DNA from: Lentimicrobium sp.
Lineage (GTDB): Bacteria; Bacteroidota; Bacteroidia; Bacteroidales; Lentimicrobiaceae
Reading direction: 5' to 3'
NCBI GenBank assembly: GCA_019429275.1
Contig: JAHYJC010000024.1
Location: 1-64,000, forward strand
DNA: 64,000 nucleotides
In this document: positions 9,410 to 18,200 of the stretch, in pieces
Numbering within the stretch: position 1 is the first letter of the stretch
How the letters are laid out: each line of letters starts with the position of its first letter
Translations under genes and position numbers: made by a program
The notes under the pieces: model-generated
Seen by the model: the letters and a program-made list of their open reading frames with translations, nothing else
Told to the model about the DNA's origin: nothing
Databases searched by the model: none

Positions 9410-10936
9410 TTACCACATAAAGATATCTTCGCGTTTCAAAGGTCTGCGTTCATCGAGCCACCTGAAATTTTTCATCAGGCGTTCTTCAAGGCTTAGTTCG
9501 CTTTCAGGATAGAGCACGGCCGTAGGTTTCTGGATATATACAATCTGTTTTATTTTGCGATCGTGCAGCCTGATGTTCATATCGCTGGCAGAGGCTTTAT
9601 TGATACCTGTAAGTGTGCCATCTTCTTCCCTTACATAGTATATGGTTTCAGAATTTCCTTTCACGTCGATGCGGTATAACTTATTGTCGGTAAAATAGCC
9701 GGTCATGTTTCGCCCTTTAATTTGGTTATGCCCGGTTCCCAGGGTATCGGCTGAAATGATGAAGGCATTTTGCAACAGGTAAAGTTTTTTGAACTCTTTA
9801 TTGCCCGAAACCACATGAATGGTATCGGCAGTCAGCTGGTTTTCGTCGGTCCACAGCACAGGATTGCCAAGCATGCGCATGGTTGAATCGGCGTAGGAAT
9901 AGATGAGTGAGTCAGCCATTCCCTGAAGGTCGGTTCGGTAAAACTTGGTATGGTAATAAGCAAACACCTCTTTGGTTTTCTGGGCCGAGTCGAAGGTTGC
10001 CCACAGGCTGTCGGCGTGCATGAAGAGGGTGTCTTTTTCTTCGATAAACAGGGCTTCGGGACTGAGGGTGATCAGGGTGTAACCGCGGGTTTTATCGTAA
10101 AGTGCATATTGCCCGGTAACAATGATGTTCTGAACCGTATCGGTAACCTGTATGTTTCTGAATGCTTCGCCAAAACCGTTTTTACGCTCATAGTAAAGGC
10201 TGTCGCCGGTCAGCACCTGATCGCCGTTTTTCACGCGGGCATTCTCGTTGAATTCCGAAATATCCGTAAGGGTGTTGTACCAGCCATTTTCGGCGTAAAT
10301 ATCGGTTTCTTCGCCTTTGATGGTGGTGGGTCCGCGAAACCAGGAAATTTTGCTCTGGGTGTTGTATTGCAATGTGTCGCAGTTCATTACATAATCGGGA
10401 TTGACCAGCACTACCTCTTCCCTGAAGAAAAAATCCTTGGTATTAGTGTGGTAATATCCTCTTTTGCTGTCGAGGGTATTCTGTTCGTTCACAATGTGTC
10501 CTCCGGTGAGGTAAAAGGCAATGCCTGTGTTTCGGTCGAAAATCAGTTTCTGGGTGGTGAGTACAGTTTTATTGTCGATAAGTTTCACATTGTCAAAAAC
10601 TTCAGCAATTTTTGTCTGGCCCGAATAATAGAGTGAATCACCGTAAAGGTTAAGGGTGTCGCTGGCTTTAATGTGCACACGACTGTAGGCTTTCATGCTA
10701 TTGGAGGCATTGTTGAGATGGGCCGAATCGCAGTAGAGGTAGGCTCCGTCGTGTTCAAAAATGGCATTGCCGATGATTCGCTGCACATCTTCGCCCAGGG
10801 CTTTGTTGTAAGACATCACATCGGCCTGTATCAGCTTGATTTTGCGGGGCTGCTGCGCCATGGAAAAAGTGCTGAATATGCAAAGTATGATAAGAAGTTG
10901 CAGTTGTCTGAATATAAAAATTTCACCGGTTTTCAC
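9410..10936 (-). CDS. OstA/LptA-like periplasmic protein
   Basis: A 508-residue exported protein with the repeated beta-strand pattern of the OstA/LptA family (for example AIFEHDGAYLYCDSAHLNN, and later GDSLYYSGQTKIAEVFDNV). These proteins bind lipopolysaccharide or related lipids in the periplasm. The segment after residue 28 (QQPRKIKLIQADVMSYNK) begins the first jelly-roll unit, and similar DTLxxxGDSLYY units recur to about residue 470. It is far longer than E. coli LptA (185 residues), as is usual for Bacteroidota OstA-like proteins. The only usable start is GTG at 10936, because the next upstream codons in frame include a TAG; that places the start almost at the predicted transcription start, so the mRNA may be nearly leaderless. 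It converges with the DUF389 gene, with a small hairpin (AACCCTC-AGC-GAGGGTT, 9356-9372) between them. Confidence 0.85.
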   Translation of the reverse strand: MKTGEIFIFRQLQLLIILCIFSTFSMAQQPRKIKLIQADVMSYNKALGEDVQRIIGNAIFEHDGAYLYCDSAHLNNASNSMKAYSRVHIKASDTLNLYGDSLYYSGQTKIAEVFDNVKLIDNKTVLTTQKLIFDRNTGIAFYLTGGHIVNEQNTLDSKRGYYHTNTKDFFFREEVVLVNPDYVMNCDTLQYNTQSKISWFRGPTTIKGEETDIYAENGWYNTLTDISEFNENARVKNGDQVLTGDSLYYERKNGFGEAFRNIQVTDTVQNIIVTGQYALYDKTRGYTLITLSPEALFIEEKDTLFMHADSLWATFDSAQKTKEVFAYYHTKFYRTDLQGMADSLIYSYADSTMRMLGNPVLWTDENQLTADTIHVVSGNKEFKKLYLLQNAFIISADTLGTGHNQIKGRNMTGYFTDNKLYRIDVKGNSETIYYVREEDGTLTGINKASASDMNIRLHDRKIKQIVYIQKPTAVLYPESELSLEERLMKNFRWLDERRPLKREDIFMW

Positions 10937-10940
10937 AGTG

Positions 10941-10948
10941 CAAAGCTA
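10941..10948 (-). promoter_or_regulatory. TAnnTTTG -7 promoter element for the OstA-like gene
   Basis: TAGCTTTG on the minus strand ends only 4 bp before the GTG start at 10936, implying a leaderless or very short-leader transcript. Confidence 0.5.
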
Positions 10949-11161
10949 AGAAATAGTTATTGTAATCCGATAATGAGTTAATGTGGTAATATGGTAATTT
11001 GAGGATTAGAGGATGGGAAAGTGAGATGGAGAGATGGAGTGATGGCCCTTCGACTTCGCCTGCCTGACTGCGCGGCAGGCAGGCTCAGGGTGACAAGGAT
11101 GGAGAGAAGGAGCGAACGAGGCGACTTTAGCGAACGAAGCGTCGGGTAGCGTGCATGAACC

Positions 11162-11197
11162 GACCTGTCAGGTTTTCTTTTTTTAACCTGACAGGTC
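11162..11197. repeat. 13-bp inverted repeat with T-rich loop
   Basis: GACCTGTCAGGTT (11162-11174) pairs perfectly with AACCTGACAGGTC (11185-11197) around a 10-nt T-rich loop. Each arm is itself nearly palindromic (CCTGTCAGG). It is not adjacent to a gene end, so it is better read as a repeat than as a terminator. Confidence 0.75.
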
Positions 11198-11233
11198 TTC
11201 ATGTTGATTTGCAATCCGTGCCCTCAGCTATGC

Positions 11234-11277
11234 GGCATTTACAATTCCACTCAGCCGGAGCACAATTAACACCCGGC
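11234..11277 (+). repeat. 44-bp dispersed repeat, copy 1
   Basis: GGCATTTACAATTCCACTCA, then GCCGGAGCACAATTAACACC and CGGCT. It recurs at 15241-15284 with three or four differences, in the same orientation. Confidence 0.8.
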
Positions 11278-11466
11278 TAATCGGCATTTAGCTTCGCTGA
11301 GCCTGCAGGCTCGAACGCAACCTACGGTTTTTCTTTTAACCAGTTTTGTTGGCGTTCTCGGTTGCAATTCTGCTTTAAACACCATTGAGTTTGCAATTCA
11401 AAATATTCCGTCAGCAATTTGGTGCTTCTACCTCGTTGCTGATGCAAGGCTATAACTACAAATGAT

Positions 11467-11474
11467 TACTTTTG
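11467..11474 (+). promoter_or_regulatory. TAnnTTTG -7 promoter element (TACTTTTG)
   Basis: A consensus -7 box 44 bp before the ATG at 11518. Initiation near 11481 would give a leader of about 37 nt that contains the purine-rich AAAGGGGG at 11499-11506, a plausible ribosome-binding site. Confidence 0.55.
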
Positions 11475-11517
11475 CAACCACCAAAAAATTTTGCGATTTA
11501 AAGGGGGATTAGCCACA

Positions 11518-12696
11518 ATGCGTATTAAACAGCTACATGTAGCGCTCTATCACTACTACCTGCTTTTTGTGCTGCTGGCCGCCGTTGCCATTAGCGGAGG
11601 AAGGAATTTTCTGTTTTACAAAGATGCCGTTGTAGTCAATGTGGGTTTGTCCGAAATTCAGGAGGTTTACCCTGAGGCAACACATTTTGTAATAAACAGA
11701 AACGGTGTGTATGAAGTATTTGTTGAAAGCGGACAAAGAACCGGCACTGTATTTCTCTCTTCCAATTATTCGCAGCAGTCCGGATATGCCGGTATCGTAC
11801 CCCTTCTGATTGGTGTGGATGAAAAACTGAACATCTCAAAGATTGTTGTTTTACCAAACAATGAAACAGGCGACTATATTGAAGCCATTTTCAGCAATAA
11901 GTTTATTGGCAGGTGGCAGGGCGTAAGCCTTGAGGATGCCCTGCAGTTGCAGGTGGATGTTGTTTCGGGGGCAACGCACACAAGCAATGCTGTGATAGCC
12001 GGCGTTAAGCACACTGCTTCCCATGTGATGAATACTGATGCGGCGCTTGTTAATGAAACAAAGCTTTGGTCATCAATCAAAGACGTGTTTTTTTTACTTG
12101 TGATCCTGTTTTCAGTCGTGATGGCCTACATGAAAGGCAGGGCCAGGTTCAGGACGGTTTATCTTCTGTTCGTATTGCTGATCATGGGGGTGATTCTCAA
12201 CAATCTGCTCTCAGCCCGCCTGCTGTATGGATGGCTGTTGGAAGGCTTTGTATGGAGAACGCACTGGCAAAGCATTGTTGCTTTTATTCTGGCAATTGCC
12301 CTTTCGCTAGCCGGGAAACGCAGATTTTATTGTAACTACCTTTGTCCGATGGGCGCTTTGCAGGAGCTGACAAATAAAATCACCCCTTTTAAAAAAAGAA
12401 AACTACCAGACCGGTTCGGCAGGATAAGCACAAGAGAGATATACCTGACATTGATTGCAGGGGCCTTGCTCCTGGGCTTTACACCCGAATTGGCCTATAT
12501 GGAACCTTTCATGTTTTTCTCTTTTAATATTATCGGGATCGGAATGATACTGTTTGGTGCGGCGGTGGTTGTTTTGTCACTCTTCTTCAACCAGCCGTGG
12601 TGCTCAGTCTGCCCTACAGGCTGTTTTATGGATACCATACCCTTTAACACAGTAAAATCTACTGAATCAAAGCACATTGACCATGCAAAAAAGTAA
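11518..12696 (+). CDS. Membrane FMN-binding and NapH/NosR-like 4Fe-4S protein
   Basis: A 392-residue integral membrane redox protein. After one transmembrane helix (about 10-28) comes an extracytoplasmic FMN-binding domain (about 40-175) that carries SGATHTS at 150-156. The Thr in this motif is where ApbE-type transferases attach FMN covalently in RnfG, NqrC and NosR-like proteins. Several transmembrane helices follow (about 187-205, 213-230, 250-268, 310-326, 333-358). Two cytoplasmic-side cysteine motifs resemble NapH/NosR: CNYLCPMGA (272-280) and CSVCPTGC (362-369). The expected role is electron transfer across the membrane through iron-sulfur and flavin. I chose the ATG at 11518 over an in-frame TTG at 11491 because a purine-rich site lies 11 bp before it. 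The end overlaps the next gene by 14 bp, which argues for translational coupling with the nitroreductase fusion. No apbE is in the window. Confidence 0.85.
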   Translation: MRIKQLHVALYHYYLLFVLLAAVAISGGRNFLFYKDAVVVNVGLSEIQEVYPEATHFVINRNGVYEVFVESGQRTGTVFLSSNYSQQSGYAGIVPLLIGVDEKLNISKIVVLPNNETGDYIEAIFSNKFIGRWQGVSLEDALQLQVDVVSGATHTSNAVIAGVKHTASHVMNTDAALVNETKLWSSIKDVFFLLVILFSVVMAYMKGRARFRTVYLLFVLLIMGVILNNLLSARLLYGWLLEGFVWRTHWQSIVAFILAIALSLAGKRRFYCNYLCPMGALQELTNKITPFKKRKLPDRFGRISTREIYLTLIAGALLLGFTPELAYMEPFMFFSFNIIGIGMILFGAAVVVLSLFFNQPWCSVCPTGCFMDTIPFNTVKSTESKHIDHAKK

Positions 12697-13978
12697 ATTT
12701 CTGAATATTGTTCTTGCCACAGCAGTATTGGTGCTGGCCATACTTCTGGCAGCTAAAAATGACCCATCCGCCATGCGCAAAAAAAACAAATCAATTGCAT
12801 CAGAAGGTGCACAACCCACGGCTTCCGATTCTGCCTATGTTCCATTTAAAAAGAGATCATTGGGTGTGAGGGCTGAACTGCACCCAAAACCCGCTGCGGT
12901 GATTGGTACCTATGATAAGGACGGAAAACCCAACATCATGACCGCCGCCTGGATTGGCATCAGCAACTCCAACCCCCTGAGTATTGCCGTTTCTATGCGG
13001 CCAGCCACATACTCCTATGGCAATTTAACCGAATCGAAGGCTTTTACAGTTAATATCCCATCGTCCGACATGGTTAGGTATGTGGATTATGCAGGCCGGT
13101 TTTCGGGCAGGGATGTGGATAAATTCAAGGAAACAGGACTTACGCCGGTAAGAGCAGAATTTGTAAACGCTCCCTATGTGAAAGAATTTCCCATTGTGAT
13201 CGAGTGCGAGCTTACGGCCATTCATGAGCTTGGTTCGCACCGTCAGTTTATCGGAAAAATTATTGATGTAAAAGCTGATGAGTCCATCCTCGACGCCAAT
13301 GGCAAGGTGGATATGGCCTTGCTGAACCCACTGATTTATGCAGACGGAAAATACTACGAAAGCGGAGGTTTTGTGGCTGAAGCAGGCGAATCATTGCATG
13401 AAATAGATGGTCTGCCATATGTTCCCGCCTACCGGAAAAAATACGTGAACCAAACCCTGAAGGTGATTCACAACCGCAAGAGTGTGCGGCATTTTACCGA
13501 TCAGGCCGTTTCGAAGGAACAGATTGAGCTTTTGCTGCGCGCAGGCATGGCAGCCCCAACGGCCGTCAACAGGCAGCCCTGGGTCTTTTATGTGGTTACC
13601 AAACGTGAAACCCTCGATGCTCTTGGCAAGCAGTTGCCTTATGCCAAGATGCTGCTTCAGGCGCAGGCGGCCATTGTGGTGTGTGGTGATATGGAGAAGG
13701 CCGGCAACCTGAAAGAACAGGCTTATTGGGTGCAGGACTGTTCAGCAGCCACGCAAAACATACTTCTTGCAGCCGAGAGCATTGGTTTAGGCGCTGTGTG
13801 GACGGCTGCCTTCCCTTACGACGACAGAACAAAGGTAGTTATTGAAACCTTGAGCCTTCCTGAGAAACATGTACCTTTAAATGTCATACCGATTGGCTAC
13901 CCTACAGGCGAAGATCAGCCCACTGATAAGTGGAAACCAGAAAATGTTTTTTGGAACCAACCAGGTTCAAACCATTGA
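12683..13978 (+). CDS. Membrane-anchored flavin reductase-nitroreductase fusion
   Basis: A 431-residue protein with an N-terminal membrane anchor (about 6-24, FLNIVLATAVLVLAILLAA), a linker, a flavin-reductase-like FMN-binding split-barrel domain (about 60-225, with KPAAVIGTYDKDGKPNIMTA), and a C-terminal nitroreductase domain (about 255-425, beginning RKSVRHFTDQAVSKEQIE and containing APTAVNRQPW). Both domains normally bind FMN and are usually separate cytoplasmic proteins. Here a single chain appears tethered at the membrane, most likely facing the periplasm given the short N-terminus before the helix. It overlaps the preceding FMN-binding/NapH-like gene by 14 bp. The inferred role is an extracytoplasmic flavin-dependent reductase supplied by that partner; the substrate is unknown. 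ATG at 12683 is preferred to TTG at 12677. Confidence 0.85.
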   Translation: MQKSKFLNIVLATAVLVLAILLAAKNDPSAMRKKNKSIASEGAQPTASDSAYVPFKKRSLGVRAELHPKPAAVIGTYDKDGKPNIMTAAWIGISNSNPLSIAVSMRPATYSYGNLTESKAFTVNIPSSDMVRYVDYAGRFSGRDVDKFKETGLTPVRAEFVNAPYVKEFPIVIECELTAIHELGSHRQFIGKIIDVKADESILDANGKVDMALLNPLIYADGKYYESGGFVAEAGESLHEIDGLPYVPAYRKKYVNQTLKVIHNRKSVRHFTDQAVSKEQIELLLRAGMAAPTAVNRQPWVFYVVTKRETLDALGKQLPYAKMLLQAQAAIVVCGDMEKAGNLKEQAYWVQDCSAATQNILLAAESIGLGAVWTAAFPYDDRTKVVIETLSLPEKHVPLNVIPIGYPTGEDQPTDKWKPENVFWNQPGSNH

Positions 13979-14008
13979 ATTTGCAATTCAATATTTTCAG
14001 TCGCATGA

Positions 14009-14093
14009 TTATTTAGTGCCACGAATGCACGAATGAAGGCTAAGCGGAATTTAGCTTCCACCGCCGCTGGCGGGGCAAAGCGCTGAGCCTGCC
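14009..14093 (+). repeat. 85-bp direct repeat flanking hicBA, copy 1
   Basis: Starts TTATTTAGTGCCACGAATGC and ends GCGCTGAGCCTGCC. It matches 15078-15162 at 83 of 85 positions by eye. It contains the small palindrome CCGCCGCTGGCGG. The HicBA pair lies between the copies. Confidence 0.9.
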
Positions 14094-14188
14094 CGCCTTT
14101 GGAGGGCTCGTCCGTTAAGGCGGCCTCGGTTGCAATTCCGCTTTGAAAGATTATCGTAGGCGTGCATACTTTCTATTTGTGATTTTTG

Positions 14189-14196
14189 TATTTTTG
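14189..14196 (+). promoter_or_regulatory. TAnnTTTG -7 promoter element for hicBA
   Basis: TATTTTTG 17 bp before the hicB ATG, preceded by a second TTTTTG run. Initiation near 14203 would leave a leader of about 11 nt. HicB-family antitoxins usually repress their own promoter. Confidence 0.5.
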
Positions 14197-14213
14197 TATT
14201 AAACCAAGCCTTT

Positions 14214-14420
14214 ATGAAAGAGATTGTTTTTATAGTTGAAGAATCGCAGGACGGTGGTTATTTTGCCAGGGCTGCAAATCATTCTATCATTACTCAGGGT
14301 GAAACCATGGAAGAACTTCGAAACATGATTGCCGACGCTGTACGTTGCCATTTTGTTGAAGAAGAAATGCCTGCCTATGTTCATCTGCATGTTACCCGCG
14401 AGGAAACATTTTCTTTATGA
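14214..14420 (+). CDS. hicB: HicB-like antitoxin
   Basis: A 68-residue protein with the HicB partial RNase H-like fold: an initial strand KEIVFIVEESQDGGYFARA, then a TQGETMEELRNMIADAVRCH helix. In HicAB systems HicB sequesters the HicA mRNA interferase. This short form lacks the C-terminal DNA-binding domain found in longer HicB proteins, so how it would autoregulate is unclear. Proteins of this size in Bacteroidota are often mislabelled as a 2-oxoisovalerate dehydrogenase subunit. The stop codon overlaps the start of the HicA gene (ATGA), and the antitoxin gene comes first. Confidence 0.85.
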   Translation: MKEIVFIVEESQDGGYFARAANHSIITQGETMEELRNMIADAVRCHFVEEEMPAYVHLHVTREETFSL

Positions 14421-14656
14421 AACTTCCGCGTAATATTGATGCTTCGCAGTTAATCAAAGCCCTCCAGAAATACGGTTATCAAGCCAGCCGACAAACCGGA
14501 AGTCATATCCGGCTTACCACCCAGCAAAACGGTCAGCATCATATCACAATTCCCAATCACGATCCCTTAAGGATTGGAACCCTGAATGCCATACTCACCG
14601 AGGTATCACAGCATATAGGGATTTCCAAACAGGATGTAGTTGAGGGGTTGTTTTAA
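14417..14656 (+). CDS. hicA: HicA-like mRNA interferase toxin
   Basis: A 79-residue protein with the double-stranded RNA-binding-like HicA fold: LIKALQKYGYQASRQTGSHI near the N-terminus, with the catalytic His in TGSHIRL, then HHITIPNHDPLRIGTLNAIL. HicA toxins cleave mRNA. Length and motifs are normal for the family, and I see no truncation. It overlaps the antitoxin gene by 4 bp, so translation of the two is coupled. Confidence 0.88.
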   Translation: MKLPRNIDASQLIKALQKYGYQASRQTGSHIRLTTQQNGQHHITIPNHDPLRIGTLNAILTEVSQHIGISKQDVVEGLF

Positions 14657-15005
14657 GCTGAAATTATTACTTTCATCTATCTCAACTCCAAACATCCGCT
14701 AAAAGAAAATTTTTATCCACGGATTCCACCGATGCTTCGACAGGCTCAGCACAGGTTTCCACGGATTAAGTGAGCGTTTCAGTAACTACCGCCTACCGGC
14801 GGCGATTCAGGCATATTTTGTTCTTCGTCCATTGCTTGAGTCGCTATTATTTATTTTCTGTCACTCAGGCCGTTAGGCCTGCCCCCCCGCCGCTGGCGGG
14901 GGTGGCCTCGTATCTCCCGCCGTTGGCGGGACGACTACCTAAAATTTGACCAGAAAGTTTTTGATGCTATTGCTTTCGGAATCTTAAAAAGTCGTTTCTG
15001 GAAGT

Positions 15006-15049
15006 CAATTTTAGAAGGTCGCTCCTGCGGATACTGAAAATTTGAGCTC
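15006..15049 (+). repeat. 45-bp dispersed repeat, copy 2
   Basis: CAATTTTAGAAGGTCGCTCC and following sequence to TTTGAGCTC. It is the inverse of 7374-7418, with differences mainly in the central seven bases. Confidence 0.75.
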
Positions 15050-15077
15050 TTCTTTATGGAGTTTCTTTATCCTTTCG

Positions 15078-15162
15078 TTATTTAGTGCCACGAATGCACG
15101 AATGACGGCTAAGCGGAATTTGGCTTCCACCGCCGCTGGCGGGGCAAAGCGCTGAGCCTGCC
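15078..15162 (+). repeat. 85-bp direct repeat flanking hicBA, copy 2
   Basis: Two mismatches to copy 1 at 14009-14093 (AATGACGG for AATGAAGG, and TTGGCTT for TTAGCTT). The copies are 1069 bp apart and in the same orientation. Confidence 0.9.
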
Positions 15163-15240
15163 GGCGGTGATTCAGGCGTTGCGGCATCACCTCATCCACC
15201 CTTTGGGCACCTTCTCCTCAAGGAGAAGGACCTTCTAAAA

Positions 15241-15284
15241 GGCATTTACAATTCCACCCAGCCGGAACACAATTAACACCGGCT
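15241..15284 (+). repeat. 44-bp dispersed repeat, copy 2
   Basis: Second copy of the element at 11234-11277, here abutting the 3' end of carB. Confidence 0.8.
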
Positions 15285-18200
15285 CACCACCCCCCATACT
15301 CATTCCAGCTTTTCAGCTCCAGTTGATCGAGCGAAATGCGGCAACCGGCGGTTAGGAATGCGGCTGCAAGCTGGGCATTGGTGATAATGGGGATATTGTA
15401 ATCAATGGCGCTGCGGCGGATGGTGTAATCGTTGTGAAGTTCGGCTTTGGTAAGGTTCTTCGGGATATTCACCACCAGATCTATTTTGCGTTCACGGATA
15501 TAGTCAAGGGTGTTGGGCTGTGCATTTTCATCGGGCCAGTGCAGCACCTTTGCATCTATGCCGTTGTCGCTGAGAAACTTTGCCGTGCCGCGGGTGGCAT
15601 AAATTGTAATTCCTTTTTCAGCCAGTAAACGGACAGGCTCAAGCAACTGAACCTTTGATTTTACATCGCCGCTTGATAGCAATATGCTTCGTTCAGGCAT
15701 TTTGTATCCCACCGAAAACATGGCTTTAAGCAGGGCATCGTGAAAAGTTTCGCCGAGGCAGGCAACTTCGCCGGTCGATGTCATATCCACACCCAGCACA
15801 GGATCGGCTTTTGCCAGGCGTGAAAACGAAAACTGCGGGGCTTTTACGCCCAGATAATCAATGTCGAACATGCTCTTGTTCGGCACTTCAACCTTCTGCC
15901 CTAGCATAACACGGGTGGCAATATCAATAAAGTTGATCTTCAGCACCTTTGAAACAAACGGAAAACTGCGCGAAGCCCTCAGGTTACATTCAATCACTTT
16001 TATATGGTTGTCTTTTGCCAAAAACTGAATATTAAAAGGTCCGGTGATTTCGAGCGCCATAGCTATCTGCCGCGTAATGCGTTTGATGCGTCGCGTAGTT
16101 TCAAGGTAGAGTTTCTGTGCAGGAAAAACGATGGTTGCATCGCCCGAGTGAACGCCGGCAAACTCAACATGCTCCGAAATGGCATAAACCACAATTTCGC
16201 CTTTATCGGCAACGGCATCAACTTCAATTTCTTTGGCAAATTCGATAAACTCAGAAACCACCACCGGATGCTCTTTTGAAACCAGTGCGGCAACCTGAAG
16301 AAAATGCCTGAGGTCATCGGGGTTTGAAACCACATTCATGGCCGCACCCGAAAGTACATAGGAAGGCCGGATCAGCAGCGGATAACCCACTTCTTCGGCA
16401 AACGAAACTATTTCGGCAATACTGCTGAGTTCGCGCCAGCGGGGCTGATCCACAGTAAGCCTGTCGAGCAGCGAAGAGAATTTGTGACGATCTTCGGCCA
16501 TATCTATGTTTACCGGCGAAGTGCCCAGAATACAAACTCCGGAATTGTACAAACGCATGGCGAGGTTATTGGCAATCTGCCCTCCGGTTGCAAGAATGGT
16601 TCCCAGCGGCTGCTCCACATCCAGAATATCCATCACCCGCTCATAACTCAGCTCATCAAAATAGAGGCGGTCGCACATATCATAATCAGTGCTTACGGTT
16701 TCGGGATTGTAATTGATCATCACCGAACGATATCCCATTTGCCGGATGGTCTGCAGTGCATTCACCCCCGACCAGTCGAACTCAACCGAGCTGCCAATGC
16801 GGTAAGCGCCCGAACCTAGCACAACCACCGACTTATTGTCATTTTCAGGAGCTATGTCAGAAACATTGCCGTTGTAAGTCAGGTAAAGATAATTGGTTGC
16901 TGCCGGGTATTCTGCAGCCAGGGTATCAATCTGCTTTACCACTGGTTTTATCTGATGAATTAACCGCCATTCACGGATTTTAAGCATTCGTTGATGCATA
17001 GTCCCCACCTCCTCATTCATCAGAAATCTGGCAAGCTGAAAGTCGGAAAAGCCAAGTTGTTTGGCTTCGCGCATCAGTTCGGGTGTAAGCTGAGCAAATG
17101 GGGTGTTTTTTATCTTTTCAGAAAGCCTGCTGATGGTGTTCAGCCCTTCAAGAAACCATGGATCAATGCGGGTAAGTTCGTGTAAACGCTCAACGGTATA
17201 TCCTCTGGCAAACGCTTCGGCCAGGGCATAAATGCGCATATCGGTGGGTTCATTCAGGCTCTTGTCGAGGTCAGGAAACTCCATGTGAGGATTTGCCACA
17301 AAACCATGCAGGCCAAGTCCGGTCATGCGCAATCCTTTTTGAATGGCTTCCTCAAAAGTGCGGCCGATGGACATAATCTCACCCACCGACTTCATACTTG
17401 AACCAATTTCTTTGGCAACGCCCGTAAATTTATTCAGATCCCAGCGCGGAATTTTGCAAACGATATAATCGAGGGCGGGTTCAAAAAGTGCGGAAGTGGT
17501 TTTTGTTACGTTGTTTTTAAGCTCATGCAGACCATAACCCAGCGCCAGTTTAGCTGCAACATGGGCAAGCGGATAACCTGTGGCTTTTGAGGCCAGTGCC
17601 GATGAACGCGAAAGGCGGGCATTCACTTCTATCACACGGTAATCTTCTGAATTGGGATCAAGGGCAAACTGTACATTACACTCGCCCACAATGCCCACGC
17701 TGCGCACAATTTCAATGGAAATACTCCGCAGTTTGTGATATTCGGCGTTGCTCAGCGTTTGCGAAGGCGCCACCACAATGCTCTCGCCGGTGTGAATGCC
17801 AAGCGGGTCGAAATTCTCCATATTGCAAACCGTAATGCAGTTGTCATAACGGTCGCGCACCACTTCGTATTCAATTTCCTTCCAGCCTTTCAGCGATTCC
17901 TCGATAAGAATCTGATCGGAATATGAGAAGGCATTGGCCACCAGCCGGTCAAGTTCATCCATATTGCTGCAAAAGCCTGAGCCTTGTCCGCCAAGCGTAA
18001 AAGCTGCCCTGACTATAATCGGGAAACCAAGTTCAGCAGCGGCTTCTCGGGCCACAGAAACTGAAGTAACCGCAATACTTTTTGGCGTATCAACGCTGAT
18101 GGAATGCAGTTTTGCTGAAAAAAGCTGACGATCCTCAGTTTCGATAATGGCATCCACGGGAGTTCCCAGCACTTTAACACCATACTTTTCAAGAATGCCT

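Larger units (their letters stand above)
10949..11466. other. Intergenic region with dispersed repeats
   Basis: No gene is supported. It contains a 13-bp inverted repeat at 11162-11197, a 44-bp dispersed repeat at 11234-11277, and a phrase (TTTAGCTTCGCTGAGCCTGC and following, about 11286-11316) shared with 5881-5911. A stretch resembling TTCGACTTCGCCTGCCTGAC near 11048 recurs in related form at 19740-19790. Confidence 0.7.
14657..15283. other. Repeat-rich intergenic region after hicBA
   Basis: No gene is supported. The stretch carries GC-rich palindromes around CCGCCGCTGGCGGGGGTGGC (about 14887-14906) and CCCGCCGTTGGCGGG (about 14917-14931), one copy of the inverted 45-bp repeat (15006-15049), the second 85-bp direct repeat (15078-15162) and the second 44-bp repeat (15241-15284). 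Confidence 0.75.

Noticed and set aside
9950-10636. 228-residue open frame on the plus strand
   Set aside because: It is antisense to the OstA-like gene, whose codon pattern and family match are clear.
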